Shown piece by piece: positions 8,998 to 17,700 of a stretch of DNA of 64,000 nt (positions are counted from its first letter, which is position 1; each line of letters opens with the position of its first letter). Under the pieces are notes generated by a model, which was given only the letters and a program-made list of their open reading frames with translations, was not told the origin of the DNA and ran no database searches. The translations under genes were made by a program, and so were the position numbers. The DNA comes from UBA2206 sp049303905 (lineage in GTDB: Bacteria > Patescibacteriota > Minisyncoccia > Moranbacterales > UBA2206): NCBI GenBank assembly GCA_049303905.1, contig JBAQNP010000020.1, forward strand, positions 1-64,000. Reading direction: 5' to 3'.

Positions 8998-10173
8998 ATG
9001 TTTGAGATAATTTCAAAAAATCCCGCCTCGACTCGCGGAGACGGTCACTCGTCGATGCGAGGCGGGAGCAATAGTCGAGTTGGAAAAATTAGACTTAAAA
9101 ACGGAGAAGTTAACACTCCGTTTTTTATGCCTGATGCGACGCGTGGTTTTGTGCGATCAATTGACAATGAAATTTTAAATTCCATAGGTCTCGAAGCGAT
9201 TCTCATTAACACCTATCATTTGTTTTTAAATCCTGGAATGAAAATAATCAAAGAAGCGGGTGATGCTCATGGCTTTATGAATTGGTCGCGTCCACTGCTT
9301 TCTGATTCGGGTGGATATCAGGTTTTTTCGCTTATTCATAAAAATCCGCGTCTTGGGAAGATTACTGATAATGAGGTGATTTTTAAATCTCCCCATAGTG
9401 GAGAAAAACATATTTTAACACCAGAAATTGCCATTCAAATTCAGTTTGATTTGGGGGTGGACATGATGGTTTGTTTGGATGATCCACCACCGAATGATTA
9501 TTCAAAAGATAAAATTGAAAAAGCAGTTTTGCGGACTATTCGTTGGGCAAAGAGGTGTAAAGATGAATATGAAAAACAAATTCAAGAAAGAAAAATATCT
9601 GAAAAAAATCGACCGTTAATTTTTGGGGTTATTCAGGGCGGGGAATATTTAGATCTTAGAAAACATTGTACCGAGGAACTAGTGAAAATCGGGTTCGATG
9701 GTTATGGTTTTGGAGCGAGACATATCGATGTTGATGGAAATTTCATGGAAGAAGTGGTGCGAGAAACCGCTGGCTTTATCCCAGAAAATTCATTGCGTTT
9801 TGCTTTGGGAGTTGGTACACCGGAGGATATTGTGAAATGTTTTTCATATGGCTGGGATATGTTTGATTGTGTGATTCCTACTAGAGAAGGGCGACATGGG
9901 CGTTTGTTTTTGCGAAAAGGAAAGAGTCTCACTGAATATGAAACAATTAATATTAATAACGGAAAATATAAAAATGATTTTTCGCGAATTGACGAGAATT
10001 GTGATTGTATGTTATGTAAGAATCACACTCGAGCCTATTTGCACCATCTTTTTTCTTCCAAAGAAATGCTTGGGATGAGACTCTCTGCAATTCATAATTT
10101 GAAGTTTTATGTGGATTTACTGGCGTCACTCCGAAATGGCGTAAATTCAAAAAAAATTGAACTCAAACCTTAA
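8998..10173 (+). CDS. tgt: Queuine/preQ1 tRNA-ribosyltransferase
   Basis: A 391-residue tRNA-guanine transglycosylase, which exchanges guanine 34 in GUN-anticodon tRNAs for a queuosine precursor. The substrate-binding motif DSGGYQVFS, the GVIQGG loop and the catalytic region with ALGVGTPED are present. The C-terminal zinc site is CDCMLC followed by a His. The N-terminus carries an extra segment (residues about 8-23) encoded by a GC-rich palindrome at 9021-9067; removing it restores a normal start, MFEIISKN joined to SRVGKIRLKNGE. The 3' end of the gene forms the left arm of a family A palindrome. Confidence 0.95.
   Translation: MFEIISKNPASTRGDGHSSMRGGSNSRVGKIRLKNGEVNTPFFMPDATRGFVRSIDNEILNSIGLEAILINTYHLFLNPGMKIIKEAGDAHGFMNWSRPLLSDSGGYQVFSLIHKNPRLGKITDNEVIFKSPHSGEKHILTPEIAIQIQFDLGVDMMVCLDDPPPNDYSKDKIEKAVLRTIRWAKRCKDEYEKQIQERKISEKNRPLIFGVIQGGEYLDLRKHCTEELVKIGFDGYGFGARHIDVDGNFMEEVVRETAGFIPENSLRFALGVGTPEDIVKCFSYGWDMFDCVIPTREGRHGRLFLRKGKSLTEYETININNGKYKNDFSRIDENCDCMLCKNHTRAYLHHLFSSKEMLGMRLSAIHNLKFYVDLLASLRNGVNSKKIELKP
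9021..9067. repeat. Family G palindrome inside tgt, in frame
   Basis: TCCCGCCTCG and CGAGGCGGGA are inverted ends around a GC-rich middle with ACTCGCGGAGACG. Related copies lie in recG (35121) and tatD (42609). It encodes about 16 residues that Tgt proteins normally lack. Confidence 0.8.
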
Positions 10174-10280
10174 ATTTTCTTGCCAAAATTTTTTTGACAA
10201 GCAACGGCGGAACAAAATAATTTTGGAGAAAATTTAGGTTTTCAAACAGTAATTTTTCTCGAATTTACGCCATTTCTCCG
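10131..10280. repeat. Family A palindromic element, copy 2, overlapping the 3' end of tgt
   Basis: The left arm AAATGGCGTAAATTC lies in the last codons of tgt, and its inverted copy GAATTTACGCCATTT lies downstream at 10261-10275. The left motif AACTCAAA, the core GCAACGGCGG and the right motif TTCAAACAG match the other copies. The inner stem pairs AAATTTTCTTGCCAAAATT with a complementary strand to about 10235. Confidence 0.75.
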
Positions 10281-10295
10281 TTTTATAAAAAAATA

Positions 10296-11663
10296 ATGAA
10301 AAATTCAATTAATAATAAAAAAATAGAATTACTGGCTCCAGCTGGCTTGCCTCGCCAAAGCAAAAAAAAGACAAAAGTCGAATTGCTTGCGCCGGCGGGC
10401 AGTATTGAAAAAATGAAATATGCCTTTGCCTATGGCGCGGACGCGGTTTATTTTGGTGTGCCGGATTTTTCTCTTCGTGTAAGGATTAATAAATTTAGCG
10501 AAAAAGATATTTTGGAAGCTGTCTCCTATGCTCATAAGTTAGGCAAAAAAATATATGTGACACTTAATATTTATGCGCATAATCAACATTTGGAAAAAGT
10601 AGAAAAACATTTGAAGTTTCTTAGGAATATAAAAATCGACGGAATTATCGCTAGTGATCCGGGGATAATAAATTTGGTCAAAAAATATTTGCCGAAAGTG
10701 GACATCCATCTTTCCACTCAAGCTAATGCGACCAATTTTGAGGCGGTGAAATTTTGGAAAAGTTTGGGAGTGAAAAGAATAATTTTGGCGCGCGAAGTGA
10801 CGCTCAAGGAAATTGAAGAAATCGGAAAAAAAGTGAAAGGTATTGAGCTGGAGTATTTTGTTCACGGGGCAATGTGTATGAGTTATTCCGGTAGGTGTAT
10901 TCTTTCTAAATGGATAAATGACAAGAGTGCAAACCTTGGAGATTGTACTCAGCCTTGCAGGTGGAAATATCATGAAGCATGTAGCATGAAACATGAAACA
11001 AAAGAAATATCTTTGATAGACAATCAAAAAAGATTCGAGATGGATATTGAAGAGGATCAGCACGGGACATATTTTTTTAATAGTTACGATATGAATCTGA
11101 TTTCTCACATGGAAGAATTGGTGAAGGCCGGAATAAGTTCAATGAAAATTGAAGGACGAGCCAAAAGCGTCTATTATGTTGCGGTAGTGACACGGGCATA
11201 TAGAAAAGTTTTGGACGCAATTTTGAATAAAAAAAATAGCTCAAAGGAAATTAGGAAAATAATTTCAGAACAAAAGAAAGAGTTGGATAATTTGGTTCAT
11301 CGCGGTTATTCCACAGGTTTTCTTTTAGGCAACGAGCCGGCGCATAATTTTGAAGGAAAAATACAAAAGGGAAATTGGGAATTTGTTGGAGAGGTCATGG
11401 GCGTAAATGCAGGGACAGGTTTAAAACCTGTCCGTACTAATATTATGAAAATTCATAATGCAGTTTTGAGGCAGGATAAAATCGAAGCTATTACGCCGGA
11501 GAAAAATATTACACTCAAAATTAAAAAGATATTTAACGATCAGAAAAAAGAAATTTCTGAGGCTCACGGTGGGCATGAAAAATTATATTACTTTGAGTTT
11601 GATAAGGTTTTGCCGGAGGGGAGTTTGATTAGGAAAAAAATAATTCTACAAAATACAAATTAA
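10296..11663 (+). CDS. U32 peptidase-family protein (tRNA/rRNA hydroxylation type)
   Basis: A 455-residue member of the U32 (YegQ/RlhA/TrhP) family, whose characterised members act in RNA hydroxylation rather than proteolysis. Family motifs include ELLAPAGS, GADAVYFG, HGAMCMSYSGRCILS and the Cys cluster around GDCTQPCRW, then SMKIEGRAKS. Three in-frame inserts are visible: one near residues 17-26 (10346-10372), one near 226-235 (HEACSMKHET, 10971-11000) and one near 373-380 (GTGLKPV, 11413-11433). The N-terminus holds ELLAPAG twice, on either side of the first insert, with different codons. Which member it corresponds to cannot be told from sequence alone. Confidence 0.88.
   Translation: MKNSINNKKIELLAPAGLPRQSKKKTKVELLAPAGSIEKMKYAFAYGADAVYFGVPDFSLRVRINKFSEKDILEAVSYAHKLGKKIYVTLNIYAHNQHLEKVEKHLKFLRNIKIDGIIASDPGIINLVKKYLPKVDIHLSTQANATNFEAVKFWKSLGVKRIILAREVTLKEIEEIGKKVKGIELEYFVHGAMCMSYSGRCILSKWINDKSANLGDCTQPCRWKYHEACSMKHETKEISLIDNQKRFEMDIEEDQHGTYFFNSYDMNLISHMEELVKAGISSMKIEGRAKSVYYVAVVTRAYRKVLDAILNKKNSSKEIRKIISEQKKELDNLVHRGYSTGFLLGNEPAHNFEGKIQKGNWEFVGEVMGVNAGTGLKPVRTNIMKIHNAVLRQDKIEAITPEKNITLKIKKIFNDQKKEISEAHGGHEKLYYFEFDKVLPEGSLIRKKIILQNTN
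10971..11000. repeat. Family M repeat (CATGAAGCATG type) inside the U32 gene
   Basis: CATGAAGCATGTAGCATG followed by AAACATGAAAC is read in frame. Similar strings occur in rlmN (60332), in the gene at 59373, near 20412 and, on the other strand, before tatD (42205-42252). Confidence 0.65.
11413..11433. repeat. Perfect palindrome inside the U32 gene, in frame
   Basis: GGACAGGTTT and AAACCTGTCC pair perfectly around one central base. The insert is read in frame (GTGLKPV). Confidence 0.8.
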
Positions 11664-11686
11664 TTACAAATTTACAAATATACAAA
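11648..11686. repeat. Left arm of the inverted repeat around the GxxExxY gene
   Basis: The arm contains ACAAATTTACAAATATACAA. Its inverted partner at 12084-12126 contains TTTGTAATTTGTAG and GGTAAATTTGTATAAATTTG. The arms align over about 40 bp with mismatches. Confidence 0.65.
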
Positions 11687-11691
11687 ACTCT

Positions 11692-12075
11692 ATGAATAAT
11701 GATGGGGTAATTTATAAAGAATTGAGTTATAAAATAATGGGTGCTATATTTGAAGTATATAATGAGTTGGGGTATGGCTTTAAAGAAAGATATTATGAAG
11801 ATGCTATTGCAAAGGAGTTTGATAGGATAAAGTTGGTTTATAAAAGACAATTACCATATAAATTAAAATATAAAAATGAAATAATTGGTATTTATAGATT
11901 TGATTTTTTGGTTGACGATAAAATTATTATAGAATTAAAACAAGGCGATTTTTATTCAAAGCAAAATTTCACGCAAGCTTTGCAATATCTGAAGGCAACA
12001 AAATTAAAATTAGCAATTTTGATAAATATAACACAAAAAGGAGTAAAATTTAAAAGAATATTAAACATTAAATAG
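11692..12075 (+). CDS. GxxExxY family protein inside an inverted repeat
   Basis: A 127-residue protein with the family signature GYGFKERYYEDA and a PD-(D/E)XK-like core, FDFLVDDKIIIELK. The family is common as a stand-alone small gene in Bacteroidetes and CPR; its biochemical role is not established, though the fold suggests nuclease ancestry. The gene lies between inverted arms (about 11648-11686 and 12084-12126) made of CTACAAA-type strings, and splits the U32 gene from glyS. It is even more AT-rich than its neighbours. The arrangement suggests a mobile or hitchhiking module. Confidence 0.8.
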   Translation: MNNDGVIYKELSYKIMGAIFEVYNELGYGFKERYYEDAIAKEFDRIKLVYKRQLPYKLKYKNEIIGIYRFDFLVDDKIIIELKQGDFYSKQNFTQALQYLKATKLKLAILINITQKGVKFKRILNIK

Positions 12076-12083
12076 AATTGCAA

Positions 12084-12126
12084 AAATTTGTACATTGGTA
12101 AATTTGTATAAATTTGTAATTTGTAG
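12084..12126. repeat. Right arm of the inverted repeat around the GxxExxY gene
   Basis: The reverse complement begins CTACAAATTACAAATT and matches the left arm (11648-11686). It ends 7 bp before the glyS start. Confidence 0.65.
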
Positions 12127-12132
12127 GAAAGT

Positions 12133-13530
12133 ATGGAAAAAGAACAATCGATGATGGAAAAAATAGTGTCGCTTGCCAAGCGCCGAGGTTTCGTTTACCC
12201 AAGCTCGGAAATTTATGGGGGTATGAGTGCGATTTATGATTATGGGCATTATGGAACACTTTTGAAAAATAATATTCGCGACGCTTGGTGGAAAGAGATG
12301 GTGCAAAAACGAATGGATGTTGTTGGGCTTGATAGCGCAATTTTCATGCATCCAAAAACCTGGGTGGCCTCAGGACACGTGAGTGGTTTTAATGATCCAC
12401 AAGTCGATTGCAAAAAATGCAAATCTCGTTATCGAGCCGATCATTTACTAGAAGAATTCGGAATTATTATTGATGACAAAACTCCGATTGAGGAGATAAA
12501 CAAGAATCTGGATAAATTGCGAGAAGAAAAGAAACTAAAATGTCCTAACTGTGGCTCGATTGAATTGACCGAAGCGAAAGTTTTTTCTTTGATGGCGAAA
12601 TCTAATATAGGTTCGCCAACTGACGAACTTAGCGAGGAAAATGTGGTGTATCTTCGGCCGGAAACTTGCGGAGGAATTTATTTGGAATATAAAAATACGC
12701 TTGATTCTCTTCATCCGAAATTGCCGTTTGGCATTGCGCAAGTTGGCAAAGCTTTTAGAAACGAAATTGTGGCGCGTCAATTTGTTTTCCGCACGCGAGA
12801 ATTTGAACAAATGGAAATGCAATATTTTTTGCGTCCCGAAATGATGAAGGAAAAATATGAAATGTGGAAAGGGGAACGTTGGAAATGGTATTTGGAATAT
12901 GGAATTTCCGAGGAAAATATTCAATGGCACAAACATGAGAAACTAGCGCATTATGCTTCAGAAGCTTATGACATTGAATTTAATTTCAAAAGCCTTGGTG
13001 GATTTCGTGAAGTGGAAGGAATTCATGCGCGGGGCGATTGGGATTTGTCTCAGCACTCCAAATTTTCTGGCGCTGATCTAACTTATTTTGATCAAGAAAA
13101 AAATGAAAGATTAATCCCACATATCATGGAAACTTCAGTTGGATTGGGTCGGTTATTTTTAATGTTTTTGGATAACGCGTACACAGAAGAAGAAGTGAAT
13201 GGAGAACTGCGAACAGTTTTGAAAATTGACAAGAGACTTGCTCCAATTAAGGTTGCAATTTTGCCCCTATCCAAAAAAGAAGAATTGACCATGCCAGCCA
13301 AAGAAATTTGGGAAACACTCAAAGAAAATTTTATGGTTGAATATGACGAAACACAATCAATCGGCAAGCGCTATCGTCGACAAGATGAAATTGGTACGCC
13401 CTATTGTGTGACGGTAGATTTCGAAACATTAAATGATCAAGCTGTCACAGTTCGTGATCGTGATACGATGACGCAAGAAAGAATTACTATCTCGGAACTT
13501 TCAAAGTATTTTGAGGAAAAGTTAAAATAG
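12133..13530 (+). CDS. glyS: Glycyl-tRNA synthetase, homodimeric type
   Basis: A 465-residue class II synthetase of the alpha2 (GlyQS/GRS1-like) type, charging tRNA-Gly. The N-terminus shows RRGFVYPSSEIYGG and YDYGHYG; a small zinc-binding insert has CKKC and CPNC; motif 2 (FRNEIVARQFVFRTREFEQME) and motif 3 (ETSVGLGRLFLMFL) are present; the C-terminal anticodon-binding domain starts near LAPIKVAILPL. Length is normal for the family. It has an intrinsic terminator just downstream. Confidence 0.96.
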   Translation: MEKEQSMMEKIVSLAKRRGFVYPSSEIYGGMSAIYDYGHYGTLLKNNIRDAWWKEMVQKRMDVVGLDSAIFMHPKTWVASGHVSGFNDPQVDCKKCKSRYRADHLLEEFGIIIDDKTPIEEINKNLDKLREEKKLKCPNCGSIELTEAKVFSLMAKSNIGSPTDELSEENVVYLRPETCGGIYLEYKNTLDSLHPKLPFGIAQVGKAFRNEIVARQFVFRTREFEQMEMQYFLRPEMMKEKYEMWKGERWKWYLEYGISEENIQWHKHEKLAHYASEAYDIEFNFKSLGGFREVEGIHARGDWDLSQHSKFSGADLTYFDQEKNERLIPHIMETSVGLGRLFLMFLDNAYTEEEVNGELRTVLKIDKRLAPIKVAILPLSKKEELTMPAKEIWETLKENFMVEYDETQSIGKRYRRQDEIGTPYCVTVDFETLNDQAVTVRDRDTMTQERITISELSKYFEEKLK

Positions 13531-13553
13531 TTGATAAGGCTAAAAAGTTCATA

Positions 13554-13582
13554 AAAAGCAAGGAATCAATCCTTGCTTTTTT
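13554..13582 (+). terminator. Intrinsic terminator after glyS
   Basis: AAAGCAAGGA and TCCTTGCTTT form a stem with a four-base loop, followed by a T run, 24 nt after the glyS stop. Confidence 0.85.
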
Positions 13583-13596
13583 CTTGCAAAATTTAT

Positions 13597-13679
13597 CCCC
13601 CACCACTTTATTTAGTTTATTTAATCAAGCATTATATTTATTTTTAACACCCTCAAAGCAAAGCGAAAAGTGGTGAGGG
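13597..13679. repeat. Inverted repeat upstream of the ORF6N gene
   Basis: CCCCCACCACTTT (13597-13609) pairs with AAAGTGGTGAGGG (13667-13679) with one mismatch, enclosing an AT-rich segment. It is a single copy in the window. Confidence 0.55.
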
Positions 13680-13716
13680 AGTTATCCACAACTACCAAGA
13701 TTTTTTCTTGAATTTG

Positions 13717-13725
13717 TGATATAAT
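13717..13725 (+). promoter_or_regulatory. Extended -10 promoter for the ORF6N gene
   Basis: TGATATAAT is a consensus extended -10 element. No good -35 box lies 17 bp upstream, as expected for this class. The gene starts about 100 bp downstream. Confidence 0.5.
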
Positions 13726-13822
13726 AAAAACGTGAAAAGACAGTATGGGAAATCAAAAGCAAAATCTTAAAACAAAGATAATATTTTATCTTAATTTTTA
13801 GTGTTGAAGTAAAAACAATAAA

Positions 13823-14446
13823 ATGAAAAATAAAAAAACTATACCAAAACAAAAATCACTTTCAATTATTCCGGACGAAAGAATTGTAGGAAAAATATAT
13901 CTGATTCGAGGAGAAAAGGTGATGTTTGATCGTGATTTAGCGGAGCTTTATGAAGTGGAAACAAAAGCATTGAACAGAGCGGTTAAAAGAAATATAAAAA
14001 GATTCCCAGCTGATTTTATGTTTCAGTTGGATAAAAATGAATCTGAAATATTTTCAAGGTACCATTCTGGCACCTTGAAAGAGGATGCTAACTTGAAGTC
14101 ACAAATTGTGACTTCAAGAGATGACAAAAACTTGAGGTACCAAATTGGCACTTCAAGGTCACAAATTGTGACCTTGAAGAAAGGGCAGAATATAAAGTAT
14201 CGCCCTTATGTTTTTACCGAACAAGGTGTAGCCATGCTGTCAGCTGTTTTGAAGAGTGAGAGAGCAATTGAAGTAAGCATCCAAATTGTTCGAGTTTTTA
14301 TAAAAATGAAAAAATTATTGACTACTCATAAAGAACTGCGAGAAAAAATTGAGAAAATGGAAAAATCGAACAAAGAAAATTTCACCCCGTTAGAAATTTT
14401 TAAAAATAAATATTATGAAATGGTGGTACATTTATGTTTTGCTTAG
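13823..14446 (+). CDS. ORF6N domain protein with palindromic expansions and altered C-terminus
   Basis: A 207-residue ORF6N-domain protein, a family of phage-type DNA-binding regulators. The signature VMFDRDLAELYEVETKALN, RFPADFMFQL and PYVFTEQGVAMLSAVL are all present. Between the second and third motifs, where relatives have one SQIVT-type segment, there are several variant units (YHSGT, SQIVTS, YQIGTS, SQIVTL) encoded by palindromes at 14053-14179. The last residues come from the left arm of the inverted repeat around the GIY-YIG gene, so the natural C-terminus has probably been replaced. The regulated target is unknown. Confidence 0.85.
   Translation: MKNKKTIPKQKSLSIIPDERIVGKIYLIRGEKVMFDRDLAELYEVETKALNRAVKRNIKRFPADFMFQLDKNESEIFSRYHSGTLKEDANLKSQIVTSRDDKNLRYQIGTSRSQIVTLKKGQNIKYRPYVFTEQGVAMLSAVLKSERAIEVSIQIVRVFIKMKKLLTTHKELREKIEKMEKSNKENFTPLEIFKNKYYEMVVHLCFA
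14053..14179. repeat. Cluster of four in-frame palindromes in the ORF6N gene
   Basis: The palindromes are TTCAAGGT...ACCTTGAA (14053-14079), CTTGAAGTCACAA with its exact inverse (14092-14118), CTTGAGGTACCAA with a near inverse (14131-14157), and CTTCAAGGTCACAA with its inverse (14151-14179). The second and third are both 27 bp and start 39 bp (13 codons) apart, so the frame is kept. Confidence 0.75.
14384..14400. repeat. Left arm of a perfect 17-bp inverted repeat around the GIY-YIG gene
   Basis: ACCCCGTTAGAAATTTT is the exact reverse complement of 14680-14696. It lies within the last codons of the ORF6N gene. Confidence 0.85.
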
Positions 14447-14681
14447 TCTAAAGGATAATAAATGGTATACTGGATATACTGGTAATCTAAAAAATAGAAT
14501 TGCAAAACATAATTCTGGAGAAGTATTTTCTACAAAAAACAGGAAGCCATTTAAACTGATATATTCAGAAGCTTGTTTAAATAAATTAGACGCCCAAGCT
14601 CGAGAAAGATATTTAAAATCAGGAATGGGCAAAAGATATCTTAGGAATAGATTAAGATGTTATTTTGATAAAAATGATTAA
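14415..14681 (+). CDS. GIY-YIG endonuclease domain protein inside an inverted repeat
   Basis: An 88-residue single-domain GIY-YIG protein. WYIYVLLSLKDNKWYTGYTGNL carries the two motif strands (here YIY and YTG); the expected Arg is in KNRIAKHNSG and the metal-site Glu region is YSEACLNKLDAQARERYLKSG. Stand-alone GIY-YIG proteins of this size are abundant in CPR and Bacteroidetes; activity is inferred to be DNA cleavage. The start overlaps the end of the ORF6N gene by 32 bp, and the stop codon lies in the right arm of a perfect 17-bp inverted repeat, so gene and repeat behave as one unit. Confidence 0.9.
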   Translation: MKWWYIYVLLSLKDNKWYTGYTGNLKNRIAKHNSGEVFSTKNRKPFKLIYSEACLNKLDAQARERYLKSGMGKRYLRNRLRCYFDKND

Positions 14682-14696
14682 AATTTCTAACGGGGT
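14680..14696. repeat. Right arm of the 17-bp inverted repeat around the GIY-YIG gene
   Basis: AAAATTTCTAACGGGGT is the exact inverse of 14384-14400. It includes the last base pairs of the GIY-YIG stop codon. Confidence 0.85.
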
Positions 14697-14745
14697 CCAA
14701 TCATATTTAAGGTTATTGCGAAATTTATGACAACTAACCCGAAGA

Positions 14746-17700
14746 ATGAAAAAGAAACTGAACGCATTGGGTTTAGAGATAAAGATTAAAATTAAAAATT
14801 ACTCCAGAATGTTTCTAAAATCAAAAATAAAATTACTAATATTTTTCTTCTCAATAACTGTGTTATTGGTTTTGACGTCGAATGATGCAAGTGCTTATAC
14901 CTGTACTTGGACCGGAACAACTTCTACTGCTTGGGCGATAGCCACCAACTGGTCTGGGTGTAATTCAACTATTCCACAAACGACGGATGATGTGGTGATT
15001 AATGTTGCTTCAGCCAATCAACCAATCCTTGATCTCATAGGAGGGAAAACAATAAATTCTCTTTCGATCGGATCGACACTAGCTTCAACCCTTACTCTTT
15101 CCAATGGTTTAGTAGATGTTAATGTTAATAAATTAACCATCACTAATAATCTAACTATTGGAGGTTCTGGCACAATTACCAGCACCGCCAACACCACCGC
15201 CCAAACTCACAGTGTGAATATGTCGGTGGGAGGGAATGTGGGTATTGAGAGTGGGGGGAAGATTGATGTGACGGGGAAGGGGTTGAGTGGAGGAGCGGGG
15301 GGGGCTGTATATACTAGTGGTTCACCCGGTTACCTTATTAATGGTGGCGGTGGCAGCGGTGGCGGTTATGGCGGTTATGGTGGCAGTTGCGGTGGCGGTG
15401 GCGGTTATGGAGGGGCAGGAGGAGGTGGCACTGGCGGAGCAGGCGGAATAGTACATGATCAAGTTGATAATTCTCACCCAACTGTTCTTGGCTCTGGAGG
15501 TGGTGGTGGGTCAGGAGATGGAGCTGGTCATGCTGGGAGTGCAGGTGGCAAAGGGGGTGGATCAATAAAATTAAATGTGCTAGGAATACTAACTTTGAAT
15601 TCCGGTAGTGGGATATACTCCAATGGAAGCAATGGAATCAACGGAGGAGCTAGTGGCGGAGGCGGAGGAGGCGCTGGCTCTGGTGGTTCAATTTGGATCC
15701 AAGCCGGAACAATTACTGGCACAGGAACGGTTCGGGCTAATGGAGGAACAGGAGGAACTGTCACTGCTTTTAGTATAACAGCAATAGGTGGTGGTGGAGG
15801 AGCAGGTGGAAGAATTGCAATTTCAAGCACGAGAGGATTAACAATAACAGCTGCTGGTGGTCTCGGATACGATAGTCTATATGGCGGAACCGGCACAATA
15901 TACTACAACGCTTCCGGAATATACACTTCCGAAGTTTTGGATTTTTCTGGAGCTAGAGATTTTACTACATCTGACATTACTAAATCAGAACCTGGGACTT
16001 CTACAGTAGTAGTTTCACTTCACGGTGGTGACACCGATAATCCAAATGACTGGGCAGACAATTGGACAGTTATAAATGACAACGACGACATCTCAGTTTT
16101 TGATAATTTCAGATATTTGCAATACAAAGTAGAATTTTCCTTTACTGGTTTGTCGACTGAAGATAAACCTAGTTTGCAAGATATTTCAATAAACTATAAC
16201 GCTTATCTTGACAAAACCCTCACCTCCTCAGTATACAATTCCAATTCCGACGCTAACTTAATCGGAGGAATATCTTGGGATGAAACTCTAAGCTCAAACA
16301 CTAACATTAAATTCCAAATCCAAACTTCCGCCGACGGAGTCACTAATTGGTCAGGATGGTTTGGACCAGACGAAACTGACACTACATATTTTGACGAAAC
16401 TGATTCCCCTGACTTTTGCACAAAAACTGATTCAATTGTCACTTGCACAGTAGACGCTATCCCCTCAGCTTTCAAAGACGGAGCCAATGATCAATACTAC
16501 CAATACAAAGCCTATCTAGATACTACCGATGGACTGGCTACTCCAACTCTAAATTCTGTCACCGTCACCTACGTAGTCAACGCCAACCCGGAAATTGAAG
16601 CCAGTCAAACTACCGCTGTCCCGGATGCCAATCAAAGAGTTAATGTTTCATATAACGTCCGAGACACCGACTCAGTTTCCGGCACCATCACTCCAAGTTT
16701 TGAATATTCCCTAGATGGCGGATCTAGTTGGGTATCCATAACTTCCGGTTGTCTTGGTGCTACTGACTTAGCTGCTAAAACAGTCAATACCACCGAAGAA
16801 ACTAAAAACAATTATATAACTTACACTGCCGTTTGGACTCCTGCTTGTGAAGCTGGTATCTCCACCACTACTTATGAAATCGACGTTCAAATCCGAGTGA
16901 GAGCTGATGATGGTCAAGCCGCTAATCGCTATGGGTATGGAACAACAGAAAATTTCACCCTCGACACCAAAGCACCAATTCCCGACACCAAATCCATTAT
17001 TATCTCCGCCAGAAAAACTACTGACAACCTCGCTCTCAATGCTGTCGATGATTCAACCAAACAAATGCGAGTAGGATTAGAATCAGATCTATCTGACGGA
17101 ACTTGGATAGACTACAACACTCTAGCTACAATTGATATTACCGACAACCCTGAAACTGCCTATGTTCAATTTCGAGATATCTTTGGCAACACTTCCGAAA
17201 TTGAGAGTGTCACTGCTCCTGTTGCTCCTCAAAGCCTGATGATTCAAGACACTTCCAACACTCTTCTTGCCGAACCCGAATACCGACTCTTCATAGCTTG
17301 GCAAGTACTCGACAATGACCAATACGGAGCATTATTTGATAAATATGTCATCTACCGCAGTGCCGACAATGGGGCTACCTATACAGAAGTTCACACTATT
17401 TCCGACATCAGCACCAACTATTGGGCTGACAATACTGTAGTAGGAGAAGCCACTTACTATTATCGCGTCACTCACAAAAACGACTACGGCATTGAAAGTT
17501 TTGGCAATGAATCCGCCTACAGCGACCCAGTCTATGGCAATGCCAACGGAGTTGAAGATGCCGGCGAAGGTGGAGGAGGAACATCATCTGTTCCACCGGT
17601 TATTTCCAATGTTGCTATTCCCGAAGATTCCATCTATTCCACCCAAGCCACTATCACTTGGGACACTGACACTCTCTCTGACTCAACAGTCAAATACAGC

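Noticed and set aside
8998..9070. Early part of tgt considered a frameshift or assembly error
   Set aside because: The extra codons coincide exactly with a palindrome seen in two other genes, and both sides are in the same frame, so an in-frame insert is the better reading.
14415..14446. Overlap of the ORF6N and GIY-YIG genes considered a fusion or frameshift
   Set aside because: The two frames differ, each has its own stop, and the overlap is explained by the inverted repeat arm.
15338..15896. Minus-strand His- and Pro-rich reading frames opposite the glycine-rich region
   Set aside because: They are the reverse of GGC/GGT-rich codons; composition alone explains them.
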